From Ruminococcus sp. (GTDB lineage: Bacteria; Bacillota; Clostridia; Lachnospirales; Lachnospiraceae), in assembly GCA_013911065.1 (NCBI GenBank), contig JACERV010000006.1:62001-126000 (forward strand): 64,000 nt of DNA, given 5' to 3'. A program made the translations under genes and the position numbers. The notes beneath the pieces are model-generated. The model saw only the letters and a program-made list of their open reading frames with translations. It was not told the DNA's origin and made no database searches. This document shows, one piece after another, positions 42,182-50,738 of the stretch. Numbering within the stretch: position 1 is the stretch's first letter; each line of letters begins with the position of its first letter.

Positions 42182-44599
42182 TTACTGTCTCAATTCTATC
42201 CCCATCTCTTCCAGAGCTTTCAGGATTTTTTTCATAGCTGATGTTATGTCAGCCTCTTCTAACGTTTTATCTTTTGCCCTGAATACGATAGAATACGCAA
42301 TTGATTTGTAGCCCTCTTTAATTTGAGCGCCTTCATATAAATCAAATAAGGCATAACTCTCCAGATAAGAACCGCCCTTTTTCTCAATGACTTCCTCTAT
42401 CTGTCCTGCAAGTATATTTTTAGGTACGACCATACTGATATCACGGTGAACTGCAGGATATTTTGCGATTCCCATGTATTTTCTATCAAAAGTCGCGTAT
42501 TCCAAAATGCCCGGCATGTCAATCACTGCAATGTAAGCCCTTTCGCCGATTCCATAATTGTCAGCCACTTCTGGGTGTACCTCGCCCAAATATCCCACGT
42601 TCTTTCCTTTATAAATAATATTTGCCTGACGTCCCGGATGCAGATACGGTATTCCTGCATCCGGGCTGTAGGATTCCTTATCTTTCATTCCGATTTTTTC
42701 GAAAAACTCTTCCACAACACCTTTCATGCTAAAGAAATCTCCGTTTCCGTACATGCCCAGTGTAAACTGCATACGTTCCTCCGGAAGTTCCGTTAGTGGA
42801 ATTGCCTTAGGCAGATAAACATTTCCCAGTTCATAAAGACGCACGTCTTTGTTCCGGCGATTGTAATTTGTAGCAAGAGAAGTCAGCATACCATTCAGAG
42901 AAGTGGTTCTCATAATACTGTAGTCTTCTCCCAGTGGATTTATAATTTCCACAGCGTTCCGCAGCGGAGAATCTGAAGGAATCAAAAGCTTCTCAAATAC
43001 CTTTGGACTTTCAAAGGAGTAGTTCATACTCTGGCTGAATCCACAGAATTCTGCAATATCCTCAGCCGTCTTCTCAATCCGCAGCTTGAAGGAAATTTTT
43101 CCGGTGGTAGCTTCTCCTCTGGGAAGTGTAGTCGGTATATTATCATACCCGTAGAACCTTGCCACTTCCTCTGCCAAATCAGCAAGCCGGAATAAATCAT
43201 GACGAAATGTTGGCGCAATCACTTCTTTTGTCTGAGGGTCATAATCCAATCCGATTTTTTCAAAATATCCCAGCATTTCTGCTTCTGATATGTTTGTTCC
43301 CAGCATCTCATTTATTTTTGCCCCATCAAAAGGCACTCTGACAGGTTCTTTCACCTTGCCGTACACATCAACGGTGCCCCCTATGACTTCCCCAGCCCCC
43401 ATCTCTTCTATAAGCTGGCAGGCTCTGTCAATGGCAGCTTTTGCATTATTCGGATCAAGTCCTTTTTCAAATTTACCGGACGCATCTGTACGCAGACCTA
43501 CTCTTTTGCTGGACTTACGGACGTTCACACCGTCAAAGCATGCAGCTTCAAATAACATTGTCTTTACATCATCTGTAATCATAGAGTTCTCACCGCCCAT
43601 AATTCCGGCAAGACCAATAGCTTTTTCTCCGTCACAGATCATGAGTACTTCTTTATCTACTGTTCTCTCCTGGCCATCCAGGGTAGTAAACTTTTCTCCA
43701 TCCTGAGCGGTTCTCACTATAATCTGGCGGCCTGCTATCATATCCAAGTCGTACGCATGCATAGGCTGACCGTACTCTTCCATCACATAATTTGTAATAT
43801 CTACCAGATTATTAATCGGGCGGATTCCTACAGATGCCAGTCTTCTCTGCATCCATTTGGGAGAAGGTCCAATTTTAATATTTTTAACTACCCTTGCACA
43901 GAAACGAGGGCAAAGGTCTGTATTTTCAACGGATACCTTTACATAATCGTTTACATCCTGATTATTACCTGTTTCTGTAATAACAGGCGGTACAAATTCT
44001 TTACGGAAGGTTGCCGCCGCTTCTCTTGCAATTCCTATTACACTAAAACAATCCACACGGTTGGAAGTCACTTCATATTCAAACACTACGTCATTCAATC
44101 CCAGGGCTTCCACTGCACTCGCACCGATTTGTGCGTCCTCAGGGAAAATATAAATTCCCTCATCAGGAGATTCCGGGTACATTTCCTTTGTGGAACCCAG
44201 TTCTTCGATAGAGCACATCATACCAAAGCTCTCCACACCACGCAGCTTCCCCTTCTTAATTTTAATTCCTCCTGGTGTTTTGGAACCGTCATGTCCGCCT
44301 GCCACACGTCCCCCATCCAATACAACGGGAACTTTATCGCCTTCATGCACATTATTCGCTCCGGTTACAATCTGAACAGATTCGCTTCCAACATTTACCT
44401 GGCAGATAATCAGTTTATCTGCGTCAGGATGCCTTTCAATTTTATCAATCTGTCCAATGATAATCTTCTCCAGGTCTGCATCCAGCACCTCATATCCTTC
44501 TACCTTGGTACCGGACAATGTCATTGCATCTGTATACTCCTGCGCTGTCACATTCAAATCCGGGACATACGCTTTAATCCATGATAATGAAGTATTCAC
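42182..44599 (-). CDS. pheT: Phenylalanyl-tRNA synthetase beta subunit
   Basis: The 805-residue bacterial-type beta chain: N-terminal MNTSLSWIKAYVPDLNV; tRNA-binding OB domain (about 40-150, GQIDKIERHPDADKLIICQVNVG); B3/B4 editing domain (about 210-400); B5 domain (about 405-475); core; and FDX-ACB anticodon-binding C-terminus (about 712-804, KYPAVHRDISMVVPKNI). It acts as an alpha2-beta2 enzyme with PheS, encoded 36 bases upstream. Confidence 0.97.
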   Translation of the reverse strand: MNTSLSWIKAYVPDLNVTAQEYTDAMTLSGTKVEGYEVLDADLEKIIIGQIDKIERHPDADKLIICQVNVGSESVQIVTGANNVHEGDKVPVVLDGGRVAGGHDGSKTPGGIKIKKGKLRGVESFGMMCSIEELGSTKEMYPESPDEGIYIFPEDAQIGASAVEALGLNDVVFEYEVTSNRVDCFSVIGIAREAAATFRKEFVPPVITETGNNQDVNDYVKVSVENTDLCPRFCARVVKNIKIGPSPKWMQRRLASVGIRPINNLVDITNYVMEEYGQPMHAYDLDMIAGRQIIVRTAQDGEKFTTLDGQERTVDKEVLMICDGEKAIGLAGIMGGENSMITDDVKTMLFEAACFDGVNVRKSSKRVGLRTDASGKFEKGLDPNNAKAAIDRACQLIEEMGAGEVIGGTVDVYGKVKEPVRVPFDGAKINEMLGTNISEAEMLGYFEKIGLDYDPQTKEVIAPTFRHDLFRLADLAEEVARFYGYDNIPTTLPRGEATTGKISFKLRIEKTAEDIAEFCGFSQSMNYSFESPKVFEKLLIPSDSPLRNAVEIINPLGEDYSIMRTTSLNGMLTSLATNYNRRNKDVRLYELGNVYLPKAIPLTELPEERMQFTLGMYGNGDFFSMKGVVEEFFEKIGMKDKESYSPDAGIPYLHPGRQANIIYKGKNVGYLGEVHPEVADNYGIGERAYIAVIDMPGILEYATFDRKYMGIAKYPAVHRDISMVVPKNILAGQIEEVIEKKGGSYLESYALFDLYEGAQIKEGYKSIAYSIVFRAKDKTLEEADITSAMKKILKALEEMGIELRQ

Positions 44600-44635
44600 T
44601 CTATTTTCCTCCTTTTTCTATATCCCGTTTTAGAC

Positions 44636-45655
44636 TTAAAACTGTTTCAGAAAACGGATATCGTTTTCGTACAGAAGTCTCATATCGTCAATCTCATATT
44701 TCAATAATGCAATTCGCTCAAGTCCTACTCCAAACGCAAAGCCAGAATACTCCTCCGGGTCAATGCCGCACATCTCCAGAACATGTGGATGTACCATTCC
44801 GCAGCCAAGGATTTCAATCCAGCCAGAACCCTTGCAGAAACGGCATCCCTTTGCACCGCATTTGAAACAGCTTACATCTACTTCCGCACTTGGTTCTGTG
44901 AATGGAAAATGGTGGGGTCTGAATTTGGTCTTTGTATCTGGACCGAACAGTTCCTTTGCAAACACTTCCAGCGTTCCTTTTAAATCGGCAAATGAAATAT
45001 TCTTATCAATGACAAGACCTTCAATCTGATGGAAAGACGGAGAATGTGTTGCATCCACCTCATCAGAGCGGAATACTCTTCCCGGAGCAATCATACGGAT
45101 CGGAAGCTTTCCCTGCTCCATTACACGTGCCTGCACCGGTGATGTCTGGGTGCGCAAAACAATGTCCTTACTCACATAAAATGTATCCTGTTCATCTTTT
45201 GCCGGATGGTCGGCAGGAATATTCAGTTTCTCAAAATTATACAAATCGTATTCCACTTCCGGACCTTCTACAACTTCATATCCCATACCGACGAAAATAC
45301 GCTCTACCTCTTCCAGTGCTATGGTATTTGGATGTCTGTGTCCCACCATACTTTTTTTAGAAGGCAGCGTCACATCAATTACCTCTGCTTTTAACTTCTC
45401 TTCTCTAAGGAATTTTTCCATTTTCGTCCTGGACTCTTCCAAAACTACTTCAATGGCTGCCCTTGTCTCATTAACCAGCTGTCCCACCTTAGGCCTGTCC
45501 TCTGGTGCCACATCCTTCATTCCCTTGAGGACTGCCGTTAATTCCCCTTTTTTGCCCAGGAACTTTACACGCACATCATTTAACTTTTCCGGTATATCAG
45601 ATGCCTGGATTTGTGCAATCGCTTCTGCCTTAATTTGCTCCAATTTTTCTTTCAT
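44636..45655 (-). CDS. pheS: Phenylalanyl-tRNA synthetase alpha subunit
   Basis: The 339-residue class II synthetase chain: N-terminal coiled coil, then HPNTIALEEVERIFVGMGYEV, TSPVQARVME, GRVFRSDEVDATHSPSFHQIEG (motif 2), and GFAFGVGLERIALLKY (motif 3). A CFKCGAKGCRFCKGSGWIEI insertion is kept. It is the first gene of pheS-pheT-queA, under a Phe-specific T-box leader. Confidence 0.97.
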   Translation of the reverse strand: MKEKLEQIKAEAIAQIQASDIPEKLNDVRVKFLGKKGELTAVLKGMKDVAPEDRPKVGQLVNETRAAIEVVLEESRTKMEKFLREEKLKAEVIDVTLPSKKSMVGHRHPNTIALEEVERIFVGMGYEVVEGPEVEYDLYNFEKLNIPADHPAKDEQDTFYVSKDIVLRTQTSPVQARVMEQGKLPIRMIAPGRVFRSDEVDATHSPSFHQIEGLVIDKNISFADLKGTLEVFAKELFGPDTKTKFRPHHFPFTEPSAEVDVSCFKCGAKGCRFCKGSGWIEILGCGMVHPHVLEMCGIDPEEYSGFAFGVGLERIALLKYEIDDMRLLYENDIRFLKQF

Positions 45656-45697
45656 CTTTCTGCTCCTTTCGTAAAGCGAACATTTTTTTCATTACAT

Positions 45698-45925
45698 AAA
45701 AAAACTTCATCCCAATGAAGGGACGAAGTTCTACATTCGCGGTACCACCCTAATTCCTATAATTATATTATAGGCTCTTAGTTTTGTGTAACGTACAACA
45801 TACGGCATGCTCTACTTCTATTTCAAGCACGCAGCTATCGTGGGAATTTCGATTGCCATCTGAACTAAAGAAAACTTGCAGCCAGTGATTTTCTCTCTCT
45901 GATAGGAAATGGGACTCTACTATGC
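45698..45925 (-). promoter_or_regulatory. T-box leader, phenylalanine specifier (UUC)
   Basis: Minus strand: stem I with GAGAGAGAAAATCACTGG, the specifier UUC (45844-45846) in GAAAUUCCCAC, the T-box core AGGGTGGTACCGCG (about 45738-45751), and the terminator AACTTCGTCCC/GGGATGAAGTT with seven T (45698-45730). Uncharged tRNA-Phe should relieve termination of pheST. Confidence 0.9.
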
Positions 45926-45949
45926 ACGGTTATCGCTTTTTACTTTTCC

Positions 45950-45977
45950 ATTGTAACATAAGGTTTTTGAATGTCAA
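45950..45977 (-). promoter_or_regulatory. Promoter of the pheST T-box operon
   Basis: TTGACA (45972-45977), 16-base spacer, TACAAT (45950-45955) on the minus strand, just upstream of the T-box. Confidence 0.75.
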
Positions 45978-45992
45978 GGAAATTTCTTCTTT

Positions 45993-46835
45993 TTACCTTC
46001 TCTTCCCATATCCTTCGAGTAATGCATTTAACTCTCCGCCAAGCAAAATGACATACATACACACATACAGCCACAGCATAATCAGGATAATTGTAGTCAG
46101 GCTCCCATACATACTGGAAAATCCAGTAAAAATATCCAAGTAGACGGAAAATACAAAGGATATCATCAGCCAGACGCAGGAAGTAAATATAGCACCCGGG
46201 AGCTGCTGCTTCATGGTTGTTTTTGACATATTTGTTCTGTTGGGTAAAAATTTATATACCAGGTCCCAGAACAGTGTCAGTACAACCAGCGTTAAAAGTG
46301 TCCTGATCTTAATAACAAGATCCATGATCGTTGTCAAAAGCGGCACATGCCTATATACAATCAGGCTGATTCTATTTCCAAAGACAGAAAAGGTCAGGGA
46401 AAGTATAATCGCTAAAATAAAGATGACCGTATATATAGAAGCACGCATTCTCAGGTAAAGATAATTTCTAGTCTCTGTATTGTCATAAATGCAGTTCAGC
46501 CCCGATGTTACAGAAAGTACTCCCTTCCCTGCAGACCAAAGAGCTACAATAATGGTAATAGGGATAATAGTTCCCGACTGTGCATAAACCTGATTTATTA
46601 TAGAAGCAATCGTTCCTTCCACCGTCTTGGGAAAAATCTGCATGACTGCTTCCATCACATCTGTTTTCGTGACCGGTGTAAACTGTACCATTGTTAAAAG
46701 CAGCAAAATGATAGGTATCAGGGACAACACAAAAAAATAGGCTGACTGTGCCGCATAAGCTCCAGTATGATGTGACCCCACGATATCTGCCACTCTACGA
46801 ATTTTACCAACAACTTTTCTTACTCTTCCTTGCAT
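45993..46835 (-). CDS. YihY/BrkB-family inner membrane protein
   Basis: The 280-residue protein has about six membrane helices. The N-terminal HHTGAYAAQSAYFFVLSLIPIILLLL, TIVALWSAGKGVLSVTSGLNCIYD, and the C-terminal FTGFSSMYGSLTTIILIMLWLYVCMYVILLGGELNALLE are diagnostic of the family. Once called RNase BN, it is now of uncertain, possibly transport-related, function. Monocistronic between the Phe T-box promoter and the 53-bp element. Confidence 0.92.
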   Translation of the reverse strand: MQGRVRKVVGKIRRVADIVGSHHTGAYAAQSAYFFVLSLIPIILLLLTMVQFTPVTKTDVMEAVMQIFPKTVEGTIASIINQVYAQSGTIIPITIIVALWSAGKGVLSVTSGLNCIYDNTETRNYLYLRMRASIYTVIFILAIILSLTFSVFGNRISLIVYRHVPLLTTIMDLVIKIRTLLTLVVLTLFWDLVYKFLPNRTNMSKTTMKQQLPGAIFTSCVWLMISFVFSVYLDIFTGFSSMYGSLTTIILIMLWLYVCMYVILLGGELNALLEGYGKRR

Positions 46836-47009
46836 CCTTCTCTCCCACTAGATTTCTTAATTTAAAATGTACCACAGTTTATCTGCTTCGAATCCAATAT
46901 TATACCATCTTTATCTGCAGTATACTAGATATGATTTCCTTATCTTCATAAAATAAACTTTTCAAATCATATCATAAAGGATACATTTATTCAAGTATGC
47001 TCTTCAATA

Positions 47010-47062
47010 CCCCCGGAGGGTTCTTGTATAATAGGAAACGCAGTTTCCTATTATACAAGAAG
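47010..47062. repeat. 53-bp palindromic element, copy B
   Basis: CCCCCGGAGGGTT followed by TTGTATAATAGGAAAC and the inverted arm GTTTCCTATTATACAA around GCA. Compared with copy A (18216-18268), both arms carry matching changes that keep the hairpin. The rest of the 46836-47009 gap shows nothing I can name. Confidence 0.78.
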
Positions 47063-47094
47063 AAAAAGACATCTGCACACTGGCAGATGTCTTT
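47063..47094 (-). terminator. Terminator of the 56-residue gene
   Basis: AAAGACATCTGC pairs with GCAGATGTCTTT over a six-base loop and is followed by TT/CTTC on the minus strand, immediately after the stop codon at 47099. Confidence 0.8.
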
Positions 47095-47098
47095 ATCT

Positions 47099-47269
47099 TT
47101 AGTAGTTTCCCCAAAATGCCGGTCCTGTATTTTGACTCCTAGCCAAAGCTAGGTGGGCAACCGCATCTGCTTTTTTGTCTTCCACTGCAACGGAGGCCTG
47201 ACATATTACAGAAATATAAGAATCCCGTTTAAAGTATTGTAGGTTCAAAATAGCAGGTGTGTCGAACAT
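47099..47269 (-). CDS. Small protein of unknown function, 56 residues
   Basis: I do not recognise it. The promoter -10 overlaps the first ATG of the open frame, so the usable start is the next Met (MFDTPAILNLQYFKRDS), with a weak GAAGAA site. The product is polar with hydrophobic patches and ends LARSQNTGPAFWGNY; it has no signal peptide or membrane helix. Strong promoter, short mRNA and adjacent terminator argue that it is expressed as its own unit. No modifying enzyme or transporter lies next to it, so a peptide product is not supported. Confidence 0.5.
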   Translation of the reverse strand: MFDTPAILNLQYFKRDSYISVICQASVAVEDKKADAVAHLALARSQNTGPAFWGNY

Positions 47270-47290
47270 TTCAGGTTCTTCTCTAAATGT

Positions 47291-47319
47291 ATTATAACCC
47301 ATTTACATAGAATTTACAA
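47291..47319 (-). promoter_or_regulatory. Promoter of the 56-residue gene
   Basis: TTGTAA (47314-47319), 17-base spacer, TATAAT (47291-47296) on the minus strand. The predicted start is ~15 bases before the chosen Met codon, giving a very short leader. Confidence 0.65.
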
Positions 47320-47455
47320 CTGGTATTGAATTCTATTTTTTCATGCATTTCTTCAGTTCAGACAGAAATATATTTAAGTGTTTCTGAAGTCTTTTATGAA
47401 CTTAAAATTTGTGATATAGTTATTTTTATACCTATTGATAAAGGAGTCTTAAGAT

Positions 47456-48238
47456 ATGAAGATGAATGAGTTAAAACTTGTCTATTTCAGCCCGACGGGC
47501 ACTACAAGAAAGGTCATTATGGAGGTTGCCAAAAGTATTGACCTTAAATCTGTCTCTTTCAATCTCACCGTCCACAAAGAAAAAAAGCCCTCTCTTCAGT
47601 TTAAAAAAGAGGATTTTGTACTTTTTGGCATTCCGGTGTACAGCGGCCGCGTTCCACAGACATTTTTAGAATATTTTGATCTTTTAAAAGGCGAAGATAC
47701 TCCCGCAGCGTTAATTGCTACATACGGATGCCGCGAGTACGAAGATGCTCTTTTGGAACTGCAGACAGAAGTTGAAAAACGGGGCTTTAAAGTCATTGGT
47801 GCAGCTGCGTTTCCGACAGAACATTCTATAATCCGCTCTATTGGTTTTGGACGTCCAAACAAAGAGGACATGAAAGTAATTGCCGATTTTGGTATTCAGC
47901 TAAACCGCCGCCTAAAGAAAGAGAATTCTTTTGAAGAATTTCATATTCAAGTACCCGGAAATACACCATATAGGAAATATGGTCATGTTTCTCTTCACCC
48001 AAGAACAAACAGAAATCTCTGTACAGAATGCGGAGCTTGCGTAAAAGCCTGTCCATCCGGAGCGATTCCTGCGGAGAACCCTAAAAAGACAAATAAAAAG
48101 AGTTGTATTTCCTGCCTGAAGTGCGTGCGTGTCTGCAAGCAAAAAGCAAGAACTGTTAACAGTTTAAAAATAAGCCTTACAAACAGAAGATTGCGTAAAG
48201 TTTGCCAAAGCAACAAGACAGCTGATATATTTGTCTAA
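47456..48238 (+). CDS. Flavodoxin-ferredoxin fusion protein (EFR1 family)
   Basis: The 260-residue protein has an N-terminal flavodoxin-like domain (FMN loop YFSPTGTTRKV, residues ~10-20; GIPVYSGRVPQTFLEYF). A C-terminal ferredoxin domain binds two 4Fe-4S clusters (CTECGACVKACPSGAIP and CISCLKCVRVCKQKA, about 190-230). EFR1-type proteins are anaerobic electron carriers of unknown partner. AAAGGAG nine bases before the ATG fixes the start. Single gene, with a palindromic terminator shared with convergent pckA. Confidence 0.92.
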   Translation: MKMNELKLVYFSPTGTTRKVIMEVAKSIDLKSVSFNLTVHKEKKPSLQFKKEDFVLFGIPVYSGRVPQTFLEYFDLLKGEDTPAALIATYGCREYEDALLELQTEVEKRGFKVIGAAAFPTEHSIIRSIGFGRPNKEDMKVIADFGIQLNRRLKKENSFEEFHIQVPGNTPYRKYGHVSLHPRTNRNLCTECGACVKACPSGAIPAENPKKTNKKSCISCLKCVRVCKQKARTVNSLKISLTNRRLRKVCQSNKTADIFV

Positions 48239-48292
48239 AAGTGTTTAGAAAAACAACTTCTACAGAAAGTGGATATGGGCCATGATTGACGA

Positions 48293-48327
48293 AAAATAAA
48301 GTACAGGATGTCCTGTACTCTATTTTT
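48293..48327. terminator. Bidirectional terminator between the EFR1 gene and pckA
   Basis: AGTACAGGA-TG-TCCTGTACT is a perfect nine-pair palindrome flanked by an A-rich left side and TATTTTTAT on the right, able to stop transcription from both convergent genes. Confidence 0.8.
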
Positions 48328-48339
48328 ATATGCTCATTT

Positions 48340-50031
48340 TTAATTCAATTCGTCTACTACTTTCTGAATTGCTGCAAGCGCATCTTCCGGCAGTTTATCA
48401 TATCCTTCTTTTACTGTAGCAAATTCTTTAATCTCATTTACACGGTCATTCATACGAGCCTTTAACTGAGATACATAATCTGCATCGTTCAGGTCTGGAA
48501 CAAATCCTTCCCAATCCATAATCTCAATATCAGAGAATGGTCCCCACTGATGGAATTCTGCTTTCTTCTCTACGATTGCTTCCAAAATTCCGAGTGTATC
48601 CTTAGGCTGAACTTTCTTGCCCATGAAATCGCCTGTGTTAATAATGTAACAATCTACATTCTTCTCTTCAACCAGTTTCTTAAACTTGCTGTAGTCATCT
48701 ACCAGCGGATATGTTCTAAATGGGTTTGCATATGGAACAACTACCAGTTTGTTTGGATCTACTCCAGGAGCAAGTCTTTCCGCTGTAGTTCTCTTTGTAG
48801 CCAGTGTAGCTCCCATTACAGATGCAAGAGAAGCACCCTTTAATTTTACTACTGGTGGAATTGTAGGATCTTTCATAATCCAGAAAATTGCATTTACAGG
48901 AGAGTTAATCTTATCCACACGGTTTGGTGACCATAATTTAGATTTGATAGCACGTCCGTTACCATTTCTGATATCTTCTGTTACTAACTGAATCTTTCCA
49001 TCTTCGTCACGTGTTGCAGCACAGTTCTGCGCTGTAAGCAGATATTTATTGTCTTCGCACCCTGTCGGATAATCCTGTGTCTTATCGAAGTAAGTAGGCT
49101 CAATAGCAACGGAAGCACATGTATCTGTATTGATAATGAAAGCATCATCATGAAGAACTTTGATATCATATTTTCCATCATGTTTTGCATGTGTAATTGT
49201 AGACTTTCCTGATCCTGACAACCCATATACAGATGCAACATACTTGCTGCCGTCTGCTAAAGTATATTCTTTCTGTCCACCGTGGCAGGATGCATATCCA
49301 TTACGGTTGGCCAGTGCCCATACCATAGTAAGTGTGCCTTTTTTATGCTCACCAAAATATCTCATTCCAAGGATACATGCACAGTTTTGATTTGTGTTAA
49401 AATAGCACATTGTCTGAGGATCACTCAGGTTGCTGAAGTCCACATCCGGAGTCTGCAGTGGTTTCCACTGTGGGTCGGAAAAGAGGTAAATATCCGGCTC
49501 TGTTCCATTTCCTACAGGAATAGACTCTTTATACATCTTTACATAATCATCGGACATATACTGGAAGTTTAACATCCATGAGTACATAATATTTTCTTCG
49601 CCTTCCGGAATTAAAAGATGAACCTTTACCATGAACTCTGGATCAAGACCTGCATAAACTGTTGCATGATACATCTTTTTAAAACGGGATTTGTAAACCG
49701 CATCCATTGCTACTTTATCCAGCTTTTCACAATCCACACCCGGCTCACCTGCAATACGGCGTGATCCTGCATAACGTCCTGTAATGGCACCATCATTAAA
49801 TAAAAGAACTTTTGCGTCTGCATCCAGACCAAACTCTTCGCCTCTATATACCGGCATATCTGTTACGACTGTTCCCGGAGAATTCTTTGCTAAATTATAT
49901 GCCTCTTTCAATGTGTTTACCGGAACCACGTTATTTCCGTAAAATGCTGTTTCAATAATGGACCTTGTCTTTGAAAAACCTGGCTTACCTTTTCCAATTT
50001 CACTAATTGGATAATACGCTTTTGTTGACAT
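48340..50031 (-). CDS. pckA: Phosphoenolpyruvate carboxykinase (ATP), clostridial type
   Basis: The 563-residue enzyme has P-loop YGLSGSGKSTITHAKHDG (about 270-287), kinase-2 type VLHDDAFIINTD, CYFNTNQNCACILGMRYFGEHKKGTLTMVWALANR and MYHATVYAGLDPEF. It interconverts oxaloacetate and PEP; in fermentative anaerobes it often runs in the carboxylating, ATP-forming direction. It is slightly longer than the E. coli type. It has its own promoter and terminator. The start follows a GGAGG site. Confidence 0.94.
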   Translation of the reverse strand: MSTKAYYPISEIGKGKPGFSKTRSIIETAFYGNNVVPVNTLKEAYNLAKNSPGTVVTDMPVYRGEEFGLDADAKVLLFNDGAITGRYAGSRRIAGEPGVDCEKLDKVAMDAVYKSRFKKMYHATVYAGLDPEFMVKVHLLIPEGEENIMYSWMLNFQYMSDDYVKMYKESIPVGNGTEPDIYLFSDPQWKPLQTPDVDFSNLSDPQTMCYFNTNQNCACILGMRYFGEHKKGTLTMVWALANRNGYASCHGGQKEYTLADGSKYVASVYGLSGSGKSTITHAKHDGKYDIKVLHDDAFIINTDTCASVAIEPTYFDKTQDYPTGCEDNKYLLTAQNCAATRDEDGKIQLVTEDIRNGNGRAIKSKLWSPNRVDKINSPVNAIFWIMKDPTIPPVVKLKGASLASVMGATLATKRTTAERLAPGVDPNKLVVVPYANPFRTYPLVDDYSKFKKLVEEKNVDCYIINTGDFMGKKVQPKDTLGILEAIVEKKAEFHQWGPFSDIEIMDWEGFVPDLNDADYVSQLKARMNDRVNEIKEFATVKEGYDKLPEDALAAIQKVVDELN

Positions 50032-50066
50032 CTACTAATTTCCTCCTTCAAATCGAAATTTGTTTA

Positions 50067-50095
50067 ATTATCCCATACTCAAACTGGAAAGTCAA
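50067..50095 (-). promoter_or_regulatory. Promoter of pckA
   Basis: TTGACT (50090-50095), 17-base spacer, GATAAT (50067-50072) on the minus strand, ~35 bases before the start codon. Confidence 0.7.
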
Positions 50096-50173
50096 CCCCT
50101 TTTTTGAAGGTCAGTCTTGTTCTTATTTCATTTATTGGCTGTTTTGTTAGGAATACCTACTAAATAATTGCAC

Positions 50174-50208
50174 AAAATGCAAGTAGAACGAGTTCTACTT
50201 GCATTTTT
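50174..50208 (-). terminator. Terminator in the thrC operon-pckA gap
   Basis: AAAATGCAAGTAGAAC and its exact complement are separated by two bases, giving 16 pairs with T-runs at both ends. It closes the upstream operon before the pckA promoter. Confidence 0.85.
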
Positions 50209-50317
50209 ATGGTAAATATTAATCTATTTCTTGATGTTTTGTCCTTTTTCTGTGCCCTTTTTGCAATTTCTCTGTTAAATATTTCACTATTTAATATTAT
50301 ACAGAAGACCGAATAAA

Positions 50318-50371
50318 TTTTCAACGATATATGCATACAAAAAAACTTGCTTCTGCACATATCGTTGAAAA
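50318..50371. repeat. Inverted repeat with 13-base perfect arms
   Basis: TTTTCAACGATAT (50318-50330) and its exact complement (50359-50371) enclose 28 bases that include an A-run. It lies in the 3' untranslated part of the argH-thrC operon. It has no T-tract, so it looks like a structural or inserted element rather than a terminator. Confidence 0.7.
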
Positions 50372-50390
50372 CCTGAATCGCCGTATATAA

Positions 50391-50735
50391 TTAAAAATAT
50401 TTCTTTTTCAGCTTTGTTGTATAAACCATAAACCAAATGAGTGCGACCACAAATGCCGCCATTGCAACCATATCCAAAATAAAAATAGGAGTCACAAAAT
50501 AGTGGATTGCATCCACTGCCCCATAAAGAGTAGTCACAACTCCGAAAATAAGAACTGCCGGAAGTGCTTTCTCCATGTACGCTTTTTTGTCCTTGCACAT
50601 ATACTCTGTAAATCCCTTGCCAAGCAGAAGAACCTCGTTAATATGTCCTTCTTTTCTCATGGTTATATAGGCATACAGGGAATAGATGCCGCCGCCTAAT
50701 ATCATAAGGCTGATTGCCCCAAACATACTGTCCAT
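50391..50735 (-). CDS. Small membrane protein of unknown function
   Basis: The 114-residue protein has three probable membrane helices (about 4-24, 58-76, 84-106) and a short polar loop (TMRKEGHINEVLLLGKGFTEYMCKDKKAYMEKAL). No family is recognised beyond similar small proteins expected in related genomes. It begins three bases after the thrC stop, so it is the last gene of that operon and probably co-translated. Confidence 0.75.
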   Translation of the reverse strand: MDSMFGAISLMILGGGIYSLYAYITMRKEGHINEVLLLGKGFTEYMCKDKKAYMEKALPAVLIFGVVTTLYGAVDAIHYFVTPIFILDMVAMAAFVVALIWFMVYTTKLKKKYF

Positions 50736-50738
50736 AAA

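Noticed and set aside
43757-44584. 275-codon plus-strand frame opposite pheT
   Set aside because: Antisense shadow of a full-length synthetase gene; Cys/Phe/His-rich, no ribosome site, no domain.
50160-50598. Minus-strand frames of 66 and 103 codons downstream of the small membrane protein
   Set aside because: They run through the terminator and inverted repeat and overlap the membrane protein in another frame.
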